Below are positions 1 through 8,172 of a stretch of 64,000 nucleotides of DNA, in pieces (the first letter of the stretch is position 1; the number at the start of each line of letters is the position of its first letter). Both the position numbers and the translations under genes were made by a program. The stretch is from a virus. Below the pieces are notes generated by a model that worked only from the letters and a program-made list of their open reading frames with translations, ran no database searches and had not been told where the DNA came from. Where the stretch lies: positions 1-64,000 of the IMG/VR virus record IMGVR_UViG_3300017971_007886; one strand, given 5' to 3'.

Positions 1-246
1 AAGTACGGTCGTGATGCCGTGGACCCCGAGGAGCTGATGAAGAGGTTCCCCAAGTCCGTGCGGAAGTTGCCTCCTGGCCTCATTGTTCAGGCAATGGAGG
101 TGGACATGCCCCTCTTTCACAAGTACGTCGAGGAAGGGAAGCTGCCTGAGAAGGCCCTGACCTTGGTACAACGCGGAGACATGAAGACCACGCAGGTCAC
201 GATCCAGGATCGGTCCAAGACCGAGACCTCATACACGGAGGAGTGA
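1..246 (+). CDS. Hypothetical protein, 5' end outside window
   Basis: The frame is open from base 1, so the gene probably starts before the window; a GTG at 19 is an alternative start giving 75 residues. The visible part is rich in charged residues and has no motif I recognise. It ends one base before the next ATG, so it is probably cotranscribed with the following gene and the preceding, unseen ones. Confidence 0.6.
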   Translation, partial: KYGRDAVDPEELMKRFPKSVRKLPPGLIVQAMEVDMPLFHKYVEEGKLPEKALTLVQRGDMKTTQVTIQDRSKTETSYTEE

Positions 247-247
247 C

Positions 248-679
248 ATGCCGCTTCAACCCAAGGTGAAGTTTCAACCAAGCAGAAAGAAGAAGGTGAA
301 GAGCCGGATCGGTAGAAAGATACAGACTGGCAGCCACGATACCGAGGTAACCATCACCGACAACCCTACAAAGGAGGTGCGGTCGAAGACCCACAAGCGG
401 GGCAAGATCACCGACCTCCTGTCGAAGTACCAAGCCCTGGCTGACAAGGCCGGTGTGGACGTTGGTACCATGATGAAGACCCTACCGAGGGGTAGCATCT
501 CCCTGGAATCGGTCTTCTCTGAGGACTACAAGAGTGTGAAGGTGCGAGTTGGCTTGGAGATGACCTTCCCCGCGTTTGATCCCAAGACGGCCCAACAGAT
601 GTACGACGACATGGCAGAGAAGGTCGAGTACATCGTTGCCCAGAACCTCCGCGAAGCGCGTGAGGCCGCTGGAATCTGA
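248..679 (+). CDS. Hypothetical basic protein
   Basis: 143 residues. The first 60 are strongly basic (Lys/Arg runs such as SRKKKVKSRIGRK) and the C-terminal half is mixed and helical-looking (MYDDMAEKVEYIVAQNLREA). No family recognised. The start ATG follows the stop of the upstream gene by one base with GGAGGAG just before it. A nucleic-acid-binding N-terminus is inference from charge only. It is the last gene before the promoter at 691. Confidence 0.7.
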   Translation: MPLQPKVKFQPSRKKKVKSRIGRKIQTGSHDTEVTITDNPTKEVRSKTHKRGKITDLLSKYQALADKAGVDVGTMMKTLPRGSISLESVFSEDYKSVKVRVGLEMTFPAFDPKTAQQMYDDMAEKVEYIVAQNLREAREAAGI

Positions 680-690
680 AATGGACCGAT

Positions 691-716
691 TTGACTTTTT
701 GGATCGGTTCTATAAT
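691..716 (+). promoter_or_regulatory. Sigma70-like promoter of the replication operon
   Basis: TTGACT (691-696) and a perfect TATAAT (711-716) are 14 bases apart, which is shorter than the usual 17. It lies in the gap after the gene ending at 679 and upstream of the initiator-like gene. The 14 bases GGACCGATTTGACT (683-696) recur exactly at 24259-24272, in front of another promoter-like site. Confidence 0.6.
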
Positions 717-762
717 GTATGAGTCCGGTTGTTGGATGGGGGGCGCTCCCCGCCGATGACCA

Positions 763-840
763 GGGGGCGTCTCAACTCAGGCATGGTAATCCCTCCCCCC
801 ACTGTGAATGGTTGGGACGCCCCCGCTTCTTTGCGCGGGG
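763..840 (+). promoter_or_regulatory. Structured leader with alternative hairpins
   Basis: GGGGGCGTCTCAAC (763-776) pairs with GTTGGGACGCCCCC (811-824): 14 pairs with one G-U, and a 34-base loop. The 3' arm overlaps a second hairpin, CCCCGC (821-826) with GCGGGG (835-840). That second hairpin contains the purine-rich ribosome binding site before the ATG at 847. The two folds cannot form together, so the leader could switch ribosome access or transcription. No known riboswitch class was recognised. Confidence 0.5.
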
Positions 841-846
841 AACACA

Positions 847-1668
847 ATGAACATTCAAGACCTACTGCTGCTCACTGAAATCAGTGATGCGGCAAAGTTG
901 ACCTATTTGTTGATGGTAGACAGGAAGGCGAAGGGTCAGGCCCTTCGACGTGACGAGATAGAGAAACAACGTGGCATCAAACGTACCGCGTACTTCGATC
1001 ACATTCGAGAACTTCGTCGAGCTGGTCTGGTGAAGCCAGGATCGCTCGCGTTGGAGCTTGAAGATAGTTCGGAAAAGCGGACTCAAAACACTACCTATGA
1101 TCCTAGATCAGATCATTCTAATAAGAAGAGAGTAATAGGTAGTGTTTCAGTTCGGAAAACCGGACTCGCATCAAAACTCGAAACTCTGGAAGCAGAGGCG
1201 ATGGATAGAGCTACGAATCGCACACGCGCCGATGGTGGTCGAGGCATCGGTATTTCAGTCAAGAAGATGGAGGCGGCGTGGGAGGCTGCCCTCGAAGAGA
1301 AGACCAAGCCGAAGGATCTTGGACCTCTGGCCCTACTCGGAATGATGCGGGCCAAGTACAAGGGGCACTTTGGTCGGAGGTTCCTTCAAGACGGTAGCCA
1401 CGAGACCGGCCTGAAGCTCTACCAACAGATGATATTCTATCTGAACGAGTACGGTGCCAAGGAAGTGCATGATGCCATCCTGGTGTTCTACTCACACGAG
1501 CGGGGGTTGAAGTGGTTGCAGACCCGTCCTCCCGCCTGGTTCCTGAATCAGTACAATTTGGAGAGGCACGTCCTCCCTGTTCTGTCTGCCGTTCGCCACG
1601 AGAAGGAACGGACCAGGTACAAGGGGGATGGCTACAAACGAATCATCAAGAAGAAGAAGAAGGGGTGA
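847..1668 (+). CDS. Winged-helix replication initiator-like protein
   Basis: 273 residues from the ATG at 847, preferred over an earlier in-frame ATG at 808 because GGGGAA lies just upstream of 847. Residues 10-70 read as a helix-turn-helix or winged helix (RRDEIEKQRGIKRTAYFDHI, then RELRRAGLV). The middle is polar, and the tail is Lys-rich (RIIKKKKKG). It sits three bases before a helicase loader and helicase, the usual place of a phage replisome organiser (lambda O, DnaD-like). The role is inferred from this context plus the HTH; the origin could lie within or near the gene. Confidence 0.6.
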   Translation: MNIQDLLLLTEISDAAKLTYLLMVDRKAKGQALRRDEIEKQRGIKRTAYFDHIRELRRAGLVKPGSLALELEDSSEKRTQNTTYDPRSDHSNKKRVIGSVSVRKTGLASKLETLEAEAMDRATNRTRADGGRGIGISVKKMEAAWEAALEEKTKPKDLGPLALLGMMRAKYKGHFGRRFLQDGSHETGLKLYQQMIFYLNEYGAKEVHDAILVFYSHERGLKWLQTRPPAWFLNQYNLERHVLPVLSAVRHEKERTRYKGDGYKRIIKKKKKG

Positions 1669-1671
1669 GCG

Positions 1672-2301
1672 ATGCAGTCGATACTAGAAGAGAGTGAACT
1701 CAAAATCCCGTTACTGTACCGAAAGGCTGAGAACGCCCTCAAGTGCAAGAAGGTGTTTCGGGATTTGGTGACGGAGTACCTGGCCGATCCGGTGACGCGA
1801 CGAATCGAGAACCAAGGCATCCTTCTGTCAGGGTCTCCTGGTACAGGGAAGACTTGGACAGTATGCGCTTTGGCGAGGACGATGAACAAGGTTGCCGACC
1901 GTCGCTTCAACATCGTGTTTCAGGATTCGTGCGAGTTGGTCGAGCGCATCTATGGTCGAGGCCCGCCTTTGTATGTGGCCTCCCGTGGTGAGAACTACGA
2001 CACCGTGATCGAGACCTGCTCTCTTCTCATCTTGGATAACCTAGGCCATGAGGTGCGTGTGGGCGAGGGCGAGAAGCTGGTTGTGTCCAAGATTCATCGT
2101 CTACTTCGGAAACGTCTTGGTCAGAAGAAGCTCACCTTCGTCACTACCAACCTCACGATACGAGACCCGGAGGACGATGAGCCTTCACAGCTTGAGGGGG
2201 CGTTCTCTGCTTCGATTGTCAGCGTTCTCGATCAGTTGTGCCCCTATCAGACTGCCCAGCAAGCCGGTGATGAGCGGTCGGACAAGGTGGTGCGCCTATG
2301 A
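1672..2301 (+). CDS. DnaC/IstB-like helicase loader ATPase
   Basis: 209 residues with an AAA+ core. The Walker A is GSPGTGKTW at about residues 54-62 and the Walker B is LLILDNLGHE at about 118-127. A sensor-1-like FVTTNL follows. This matches DnaC-type loaders, which put the replicative helicase on DNA. It overlaps the next gene by four bases (ATGA at 2298), and that gene is the helicase, which supports the role. Confidence 0.85.
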   Translation: MQSILEESELKIPLLYRKAENALKCKKVFRDLVTEYLADPVTRRIENQGILLSGSPGTGKTWTVCALARTMNKVADRRFNIVFQDSCELVERIYGRGPPLYVASRGENYDTVIETCSLLILDNLGHEVRVGEGEKLVVSKIHRLLRKRLGQKKLTFVTTNLTIRDPEDDEPSQLEGAFSASIVSVLDQLCPYQTAQQAGDERSDKVVRL

Positions 2302-3509
2302 ACTTTGAACTCGCACTCCTATCCAAGGTGATAGAGACGGGAGACATTCGGCCTCTGATACGTGCAGGTGTCACTGCCGACTACTTCTATGACCTGTCGT
2401 ATCGTGAGCTGTACCTCGCGTTGATCGAACACAACTCCAAGTACGGAGAGCTACCGTCAGAGGAGTACCTGACGGAGATGTTCCCAGACCTGGAGCTGGA
2501 AGAGGTTGGGGACTCTACCGAGTCCGTTATCGAGCGTGTGCAGGAGAAACGGATCTACAACGAGTTGGCCTACATCTTGGAGAAGGCCACCGAGGATGTG
2601 AGGATCGATCCCTTCGAGGCGCTTTCCACCATCCAGAAGAGAATCACCAGTGTCTCCTCTTTGATTGGCAAGGAGGAGGACTTCGACATCACCAAATGTT
2701 CGGAGGAGGTGAGGGCAGAGTACCTTCGGATGAAGAGGAAGCGAGGGCACGTTGGTATTCCTTGGCCTTGGCCGATACTGAACGACGCCACACAGGGGAT
2801 GCACCCAGGGAACTTGATCTTCATCTATGGCCGCCCGAAGTCGATGAAGACGTTCACGCTTCAGTACATCGCGAACCATGTTCACGCGAAGATGCAGAAG
2901 AAGATCGTGTTCTCGTCTCAGGAGATGGGCGTACCCGACATTCGACGACGTGGCGTGTGCTTCTTCTGTGAGTTGCCGTACAAGGACTACCGGGCAGGTA
3001 CCTTGACGACACGGGAGGAGCGAGAGTTCTTCGACAATCTGGCTGCGTGGGAGGAGAATCCTCCGTACATCGTCACCCGGTTGAAGGGTCGGGGCGAGGA
3101 TGCAGTCAATGAGTTCGAGGCCAAGTTGCGTGACCACGAAGCCGAGGTCGGCTTCTTCGACGGTGTGTACCTATCGGGTGAAGCAAAGTGGGAGTCGATG
3201 GTTGAGATCACTCGCGGTCTCAAGCGTGTAGCTCAGAACTTGAAGATCCCGATCCTGGGTACCGTACAAGAGAACCGTCAGGGGCAGACCGCCTACTCGG
3301 ATTCGTTTCTACAGGATTGTGATGTATTGCTGAGAACCGTAAGAGGGAAGGAGGAAGAAGAGAACGACGAGATCATTATCCAGACACCGGCATTGCGTGA
3401 AGCGAAGTTGAACGGGTTCGCCATCACGGCGTTGCCCTGCACATCATTCGTCCAGAAGTACAGTGTTGAGGACGAAGAAAAGCGAGCTGATGAACAGTTC
3501 GTTGACTGA
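2298..3509 (+). CDS. DnaB-like replicative DNA helicase (SF4)
   Basis: 403 residues, a little shorter than cellular DnaB. The N-terminal ~110 residues resemble a DnaB N-terminal helical domain, followed by a RecA-like motor. The P-loop is GRPKSMKT at 178-185; the glycine normally before the Lys is Met. A Walker B-like VGFFDG follows near residue 280. It would unwind the fork together with the primase at 6043 and the polymerase at 8173. The start is set by the ATGA overlap with the loader gene. Confidence 0.85.
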   Translation: MNFELALLSKVIETGDIRPLIRAGVTADYFYDLSYRELYLALIEHNSKYGELPSEEYLTEMFPDLELEEVGDSTESVIERVQEKRIYNELAYILEKATEDVRIDPFEALSTIQKRITSVSSLIGKEEDFDITKCSEEVRAEYLRMKRKRGHVGIPWPWPILNDATQGMHPGNLIFIYGRPKSMKTFTLQYIANHVHAKMQKKIVFSSQEMGVPDIRRRGVCFFCELPYKDYRAGTLTTREEREFFDNLAAWEENPPYIVTRLKGRGEDAVNEFEAKLRDHEAEVGFFDGVYLSGEAKWESMVEITRGLKRVAQNLKIPILGTVQENRQGQTAYSDSFLQDCDVLLRTVRGKEEEENDEIIIQTPALREAKLNGFAITALPCTSFVQKYSVEDEEKRADEQFVD

Positions 3510-3529
3510 CCTATTCAAAGGAGAGAGCA

Positions 3530-4651
3530 ATGGTTACTACCCAAGTCACAACGACGATGAACAAGACAATGGGGTCTCGTGCAATGGAGATCCTACAGGA
3601 CAAGATTCACAAGGGGAGGGAGACGGCTGCGGCCCTCATTGAGAAGATCGAGTACGAGTCCCCAGAGGACGCTTTGGTTCGCGGGGCGAAGTTGTCATTC
3701 GGTACCAAACAGCTTGACGATAGGTATGTCGTCGAGGCCCACTTCGGGAAGAAGAATGGGCATGGGAAGACCCTTCACAGGAACGCCATCGCACAGTTGG
3801 CCGAGCGGGGCGGTATCCATGCCGGGTACCTCCGTGGTCTCATCGAGGACAAGCTGTTGTGGAAACAACAACTCGCCGCCGAGATTCTGAACGAGCACTA
3901 CCACCACGACCTGGCCGCCGAGAAGCGGTACCTTGCCAGGTCGGTGCATGGTCAGTTGCGGGGGTGGTTGAGTGACAAGTACCGCCGCCTCGACAGCCGC
4001 CCGCTGGTGGACACGTTTGCCAGAGAGTGCCAGTCGGTTGGGGCAATCCCTTACGAGGGGTCATGGTCGGATACGCGAGTATCCCTCAAGGCTGTCCTCG
4101 ACCAAGTGTTCGAGCCCGTCCCTGGTGAGGCCATCGCACTCGGTATCGAGTGGTCCAACAGCGACTTTGGGCGGGGTATCCACGCCCTGCGGGCCTTCAT
4201 TCTCCGGGTGTGGTGCTTGAATGGTGCCACGATGGAGAACGCCCTCGGTCAGGTACACCTTGGCCGACAGCTCACCGATGACATCGAGTTGAGTCAGCGG
4301 ACGTATGAGCTGGACACCAAGGCGAGTATCAGTGCCTTGAGTGATGTGGTCCGAGGAGTCCTGGCCCCACCGAAGGTTGATCGCATCCTCGACAACATCC
4401 GTCGAGCCGAGGAACAGGAGATCAACTGGAAGCAGGCCAGTGCCGGGTGGTCAAAGAAACTCCTCAAGAGTGAGATGGAGCTGGCCAAGGAGAAGTGGGA
4501 GGACGATGGCGTGACGGACCTGCCTCCTCGCAAGACCAAGTGGAAGAAGTCCAATGTCCTCTCTTGGCTCGCCAATCGGGCCGATGACGAGGACCGGAAG
4601 ATGGAGCTTCAACGGATGGCCGGGGAGGCGTTGACCGGGGTGAGAGACTGA
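3530..4651 (+). CDS. DUF932-like phage protein
   Basis: 373 residues. The central segment (LARSVHGQLRGWLSDKYRRL followed by DSRPLVDTF) resembles the DUF932 phage/plasmid family, and the ~370 residue length fits. That family lies near replication and recombination genes, but its biochemical role is not established. The start has a good site (CAAAGGAGAGAG). The stop overlaps the next start by one base. Confidence 0.65.
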   Translation: MVTTQVTTTMNKTMGSRAMEILQDKIHKGRETAAALIEKIEYESPEDALVRGAKLSFGTKQLDDRYVVEAHFGKKNGHGKTLHRNAIAQLAERGGIHAGYLRGLIEDKLLWKQQLAAEILNEHYHHDLAAEKRYLARSVHGQLRGWLSDKYRRLDSRPLVDTFARECQSVGAIPYEGSWSDTRVSLKAVLDQVFEPVPGEAIALGIEWSNSDFGRGIHALRAFILRVWCLNGATMENALGQVHLGRQLTDDIELSQRTYELDTKASISALSDVVRGVLAPPKVDRILDNIRRAEEQEINWKQASAGWSKKLLKSEMELAKEKWEDDGVTDLPPRKTKWKKSNVLSWLANRADDEDRKMELQRMAGEALTGVRD

Positions 4652-4890
4652 TGGGCATCTCTGACCTCCGTTCCTTTGATGAGAGGATGCAGGCCCTCGG
4701 CCTCGCCATCCTCACACAGATGAAACAGCAAAACGTGAACGAGTGGCGGATACCGTTGACGAGGGAGAACATGGACCTCATTCGGCTTCGGTCGGATGGG
4801 TCTCAGTCTGCGGTCGAGATGTTCATCGACGACAGGCAGGATTGCCTCGTGGTACGTGCCATCGTTCGGAAAGGGAAAGACAATGGGTGA
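4651..4890 (+). CDS. Hypothetical protein
   Basis: 79 residues, translationally coupled to the previous gene (TGATG). It has a helical N-terminus (ERMQALGLAILTQMKQ) and a C-terminus of beta-like alternation ending CLVVRAIVRKGKDNG. No motif recognised. It overlaps the next gene by 8 bases. Confidence 0.65.
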   Translation: MGISDLRSFDERMQALGLAILTQMKQQNVNEWRIPLTRENMDLIRLRSDGSQSAVEMFIDDRQDCLVVRAIVRKGKDNG

Positions 4891-5377
4891 GATGGCTGAA
4901 ATGGCTTTAGACGGTACCCTGTGCCAAGTGTGTGGACAACTCTTGCTTGGTGAGGACGAGAGCCCTCCTGGGTACCCTCAAACGTGTGGAGGGTGTCGGG
5001 CAGAAGGGGAGGGCGATGACTACGATGAGGAGTATGCTCCTGACAGGTTGGAGCTTGGTGAGGTTGTAATTCGTGACGGAAGGTTGGAGTGCCCAATTTG
5101 CCACAGGTTGGATTGTCTTGGAGACCTTTGTTGCGTGGAGTCCACAATGCCTGCGGCAGAAGGACGCACTTGGGAGAGCCTGGGTGTAACAGTGGTGCAT
5201 GAATGTGGGGGTGAAACAACCATGCCCCCTTTGAAGGTGCTTCCTGTCACAGCCGGGAATGGTCGTGTGAAGCAAGACCTTAGACTCACTTTCGTACCTT
5301 GTTGCCTGATTCAAGGCGAGAGAACTTTGGAGCTAGTTGTTGCTCCAGGCCCTACTCTTCGTTGGTACGAGGTATAG
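4883..5377 (+). CDS. Zinc-ribbon hypothetical protein
   Basis: 164 residues from the ATG at 4883, chosen over an upstream in-frame start because AAAGGGA precedes it. Two Cys pairs near the N-terminus (CQVC and CGGC) and a later CPIC plus CC motif suggest metal binding. The rest is Gly and charged rich. No family assigned. It lies in the cotranscribed run between the DUF932-like gene and the primase. Confidence 0.65.
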   Translation: MGEMAEMALDGTLCQVCGQLLLGEDESPPGYPQTCGGCRAEGEGDDYDEEYAPDRLELGEVVIRDGRLECPICHRLDCLGDLCCVESTMPAAEGRTWESLGVTVVHECGGETTMPPLKVLPVTAGNGRVKQDLRLTFVPCCLIQGERTLELVVAPGPTLRWYEV

Positions 5378-5388
5378 AAGGAGAACCA

Positions 5389-5595
5389 ATGGGCAGTGAT
5401 ATTGGTCCCAACAGGGACATCTTGACCGAAGAGGGTGATGGCATCTGCCGTTCAGGGTGGATTGCGGACGTAGCCGCGAGGTATGTCGTCACCCACGGGA
5501 AGCTAACCAAGGAAGTTCTCGAAGAGAGGATTCAACCCTCCTGGATCGTGCTACGCGATTTCTTGGAGTGGAAGACAGGAGAAGAAGATGGATGA
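5389..5595 (+). CDS. Hypothetical small protein
   Basis: 68 residues starting at the ATG at 5389 after AGAAGGAGAACC. The sequence (MGSDIGPNRDILTEEGDG and on) is soluble and mixed-charge with one predicted helix at the end. It overlaps the next gene by eight bases. Function unknown. Confidence 0.65.
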   Translation: MGSDIGPNRDILTEEGDGICRSGWIADVAARYVVTHGKLTKEVLEERIQPSWIVLRDFLEWKTGEEDG

Positions 5596-6034
5596 GTTGC
5601 AAATCAGGGAGCCCGAGTTCGTAGAGATCAAGGCACTCGATCTCGACAACCCGATGAGAGGATTGTCTCGGCTGCGATTGGGGTCACTCCTCATGGAGTA
5701 CAACAAAGCAGTGGTCGCGTACTACGACAACGTTCGTGAGGTAGGTGATTGTCGCAGGATCGATCCTACCGAGGACGACGGTACCGGTACCGATCAACAG
5801 AGAGCCCTTCGGGAACATGCCCCGTTGCAGAAACTCCTTTGGGCCAAGGTGTCCTTGTTCAATGGGGAGATTCTTCGCAGGGTGTACGCCGGGAAGGATG
5901 TGGCCATTCGACTGCTCGAACAGATGCGAGCCTATGTCGAGGACCAGGTTGCGCTGGACGCCTCGGTACCCCCGACCGAGGAGGAGTTGAAGGCCGAAGC
6001 GGAGGCAGCGGAGAAGCCCCCGTTCAACCAATGA
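5588..6034 (+). CDS. Hypothetical protein
   Basis: 148 residues, mostly helical, with an acidic Ala/Glu-rich C-terminus (EEELKAEAEAAEKPPFNQ). No recognised domain. The start ATG is inside the end of the previous gene with GGAGAAGAAG upstream. It precedes the primase gene by eight bases. Confidence 0.7.
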   Translation: MDELQIREPEFVEIKALDLDNPMRGLSRLRLGSLLMEYNKAVVAYYDNVREVGDCRRIDPTEDDGTGTDQQRALREHAPLQKLLWAKVSLFNGEILRRVYAGKDVAIRLLEQMRAYVEDQVALDASVPPTEEELKAEAEAAEKPPFNQ

Positions 6035-6042
6035 GGTGAGAG

Positions 6043-6996
6043 ATGAGTTATCGTGATCTGATAGAGCAAGTCCTTCACAAGGCCGGTGCCAAAAAGGTGA
6101 AGGCCACACATGAGGGGTTCGTATGCTGTTGTCCGTTCCACGATGACTCATCGCCCTCGTTTGCCGTCAGTGAGGAGGGGGCATACATCTGTTACTCCTC
6201 CCACTGCGGCGAAACGGGGAACCTCTACAACCTGCTCACCAAACTTGGTGGGTACTCTCACTCTGAAGCGTTTGAGCTGGTACGTTCCCTTCCAAGGTCT
6301 GGGGATCTCAGTAAGGCCGGGTTGCTTCCTGCCTATGAGGACCGCCGAAGGAGGCCCGCAGCCACAGTTCTGGATGAGTCCTTGGTCAGTATCTACCGGG
6401 CCGCCACGCCCAAGTACATGCTTGACCGTGGGTTCTCCGAACTTACGTTGCGGGCATTCGATGTTGGGTACGACCGGGAGAACCGCCAGGTTGTGATTCC
6501 TGTACGTTCACCGCAGGGGAAGTTGGCCGGGTTCATTCGACGTAGTATCGACAAGGACGCACACCTCCGGTACTACGTTGATGTACCCAAGGAAGGTCGC
6601 AGGGGTATCCTCTTCAACCTCCACAAGGTCGAGTCGAGAGAGGGCATACTGGTTGAGGCGACGTTGGACTGTATGTGGTTGTGGCAGAAAGGTCTCAAGA
6701 ACGGTGTTGCACTACTTGGTGCCTCCCTCTCGAAAGAGCAGGAGAAACTGATCAAGGACCGATTTGACACGATCACCCTAATGATGGATAACGACCGAGA
6801 CGGGTTGGCCGCCACGGAGAAGATCATTCCCCGACTTCGCCGCTGGGTGGATGTTTATGTCTCGGCCCCGTTCCCCACCGGAAAAGATGCACAAGACAAC
6901 ACGGGGTTGTCCCTGTGGCAGTGTTACGAAAACCGTGTGCCCGCGTTGCGGTGGTTGGTTGACCGTAGGGTACATAGCAAAGGAGAGATTCAATGA
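6043..6996 (+). CDS. DnaG-type DNA primase
   Basis: 317 residues. The N-terminal CHC2-type zinc finger is visible as C30-PFH33 with C50 and C55. A Toprim domain follows, with Glu in GILVEATLD and the DxD-type motif MMDNDRDG. It makes RNA primers at the fork. It is shorter than bacterial DnaG because the helicase-binding C-terminal domain seems absent. It overlaps the next gene by four bases (ATGA). Confidence 0.85.
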   Translation: MSYRDLIEQVLHKAGAKKVKATHEGFVCCCPFHDDSSPSFAVSEEGAYICYSSHCGETGNLYNLLTKLGGYSHSEAFELVRSLPRSGDLSKAGLLPAYEDRRRRPAATVLDESLVSIYRAATPKYMLDRGFSELTLRAFDVGYDRENRQVVIPVRSPQGKLAGFIRRSIDKDAHLRYYVDVPKEGRRGILFNLHKVESREGILVEATLDCMWLWQKGLKNGVALLGASLSKEQEKLIKDRFDTITLMMDNDRDGLAATEKIIPRLRRWVDVYVSAPFPTGKDAQDNTGLSLWQCYENRVPALRWLVDRRVHSKGEIQ

Positions 6997-7961
6997 GACG
7001 AGGCGGATTTGCGAGAGTTCGTCAGTTGGCGAAGGAGCAGAAGGAGCGTCTTGGCGACGGCGAGTTCGCCCGGAAGCTCATCTTGAAAGACGGAGAGACT
7101 GCCGTTGTGTGGTTCACTGGAACCGCCGACGAGCCCCACATCTTCAGACGGCACTACCACCCGACGTTCGGGTATTTCTATTGTGCAGAGAAGAAGTGCG
7201 TGGCCTGTAACGAGGCGGCGAAGGGTAGCAAGGCGTTCAAGAAGGGTACTTCGATGGCCGCCTTCAACATCGTGGACACTCGCTGGTTCCACAAGATACC
7301 CAGGAAGAACGAGGACGACCGATACGACTACGTGCTCTGCGATGAGGACGCCAGTTGTAAGTATTGCCGCAAGAAGGTCGAGAGGATTCGTGCCGGGAAG
7401 CGGTTGGCAGAGTTCGCCCTCACTTGGGGTGACGCCCTCGGTGCCCAGGAGGAGAAGATCAACAAGAAGTGCGCTTCCTGCCACACGGGGAAGATTCGCG
7501 TTGTCGAGTACAACTGCCCTGAGTGTGGAGAACTTCTGGACTGGGCACCCGACCCGGATATGGAGGAGAGTGAGCAGATCATCAAGTGCGGTGAGTGCAA
7601 GAAGCGTGTTCGCCCGATGGAGGTGATCGAGTGTACCAAGTGTGACGACCCGGTACGCGGTAGCATCTTTGAGTACGGGTGCCCTGTCGAGATCACTCGG
7701 TCGGGCGAACGGAAGAACACCAGCTACAACTTCAATCCGGTGTGGCCGCCCGAGGAGCCCGAGGATTGGGTCATGGCTGATGACATGAAGCCGTTCGACT
7801 TGGAGAAGAAGTACAAGCAGATGGTGATGTCGCCCTCTGCGATGGCTGAGAAGATCGGTGTCGTCAATCCGTTCGACGAGGACGAGAAGGCCAAGGTCGA
7901 GGAGTATGAGCAGGCCAACCCGTTCGACGACGACGACGATGACGACGACGAAGTATTCTGA
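6993..7961 (+). CDS. Candidate ssDNA-binding protein with zinc motifs and acidic tail
   Basis: 322 residues. There are at least five CxxC or CxxxC pairs (CVAC, CKYC, CASC, CPEC, CGEC, CTKC). The tail is almost pure Asp followed by EVF, the acidic C-terminus typical of phage SSBs such as T4 gp32 and T7 gp2.5. The position between primase and polymerase fits. The role is inferred from tail and context, not from a clear OB-fold match. Good site AAAGGAGAGATTC before the ATG. Confidence 0.6.
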   Translation: MRRGGFARVRQLAKEQKERLGDGEFARKLILKDGETAVVWFTGTADEPHIFRRHYHPTFGYFYCAEKKCVACNEAAKGSKAFKKGTSMAAFNIVDTRWFHKIPRKNEDDRYDYVLCDEDASCKYCRKKVERIRAGKRLAEFALTWGDALGAQEEKINKKCASCHTGKIRVVEYNCPECGELLDWAPDPDMEESEQIIKCGECKKRVRPMEVIECTKCDDPVRGSIFEYGCPVEITRSGERKNTSYNFNPVWPPEEPEDWVMADDMKPFDLEKKYKQMVMSPSAMAEKIGVVNPFDEDEKAKVEEYEQANPFDDDDDDDDEVF

Positions 7962-8172
7962 GCACTACCAAGTTTGGTCCACAACTGCGGGGCGAAACCA
8001 CTTGCCCTGTCGAGCGTGGGAATCAACCCAAGTCTATGGAGCACAGGCGAGCCGGGGCGGTAGCTGCCGGTCATAATCCCTTCGATGGAACAGCCGATGG
8101 CAATGAAGTAGGCGAGGACGTGCGGTGCCGGGAGTGGAGACCCGGCGTGGACCAATTCAACGGAGAGAGCAC
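7962..8172 (+). other. 211-base gap before polA
   Basis: No convincing gene. It contains a GC-rich hairpin, GCCGGG (8127-8132) with CCCGGC (8141-8146), 26 bases before the polymerase start. A stretch near 8050-8100 looks faintly like a tRNA D-arm and anticodon loop but does not close into a tRNA. It may be a structured leader for the polymerase. Confidence 0.4.

Noticed and set aside
8030-8130. tRNA-like stretch (D-arm-like GGGCGGTAGC and a loop with CAT)
   Set aside because: No closing acceptor stem and no T-arm; the pieces do not fold into a cloverleaf.
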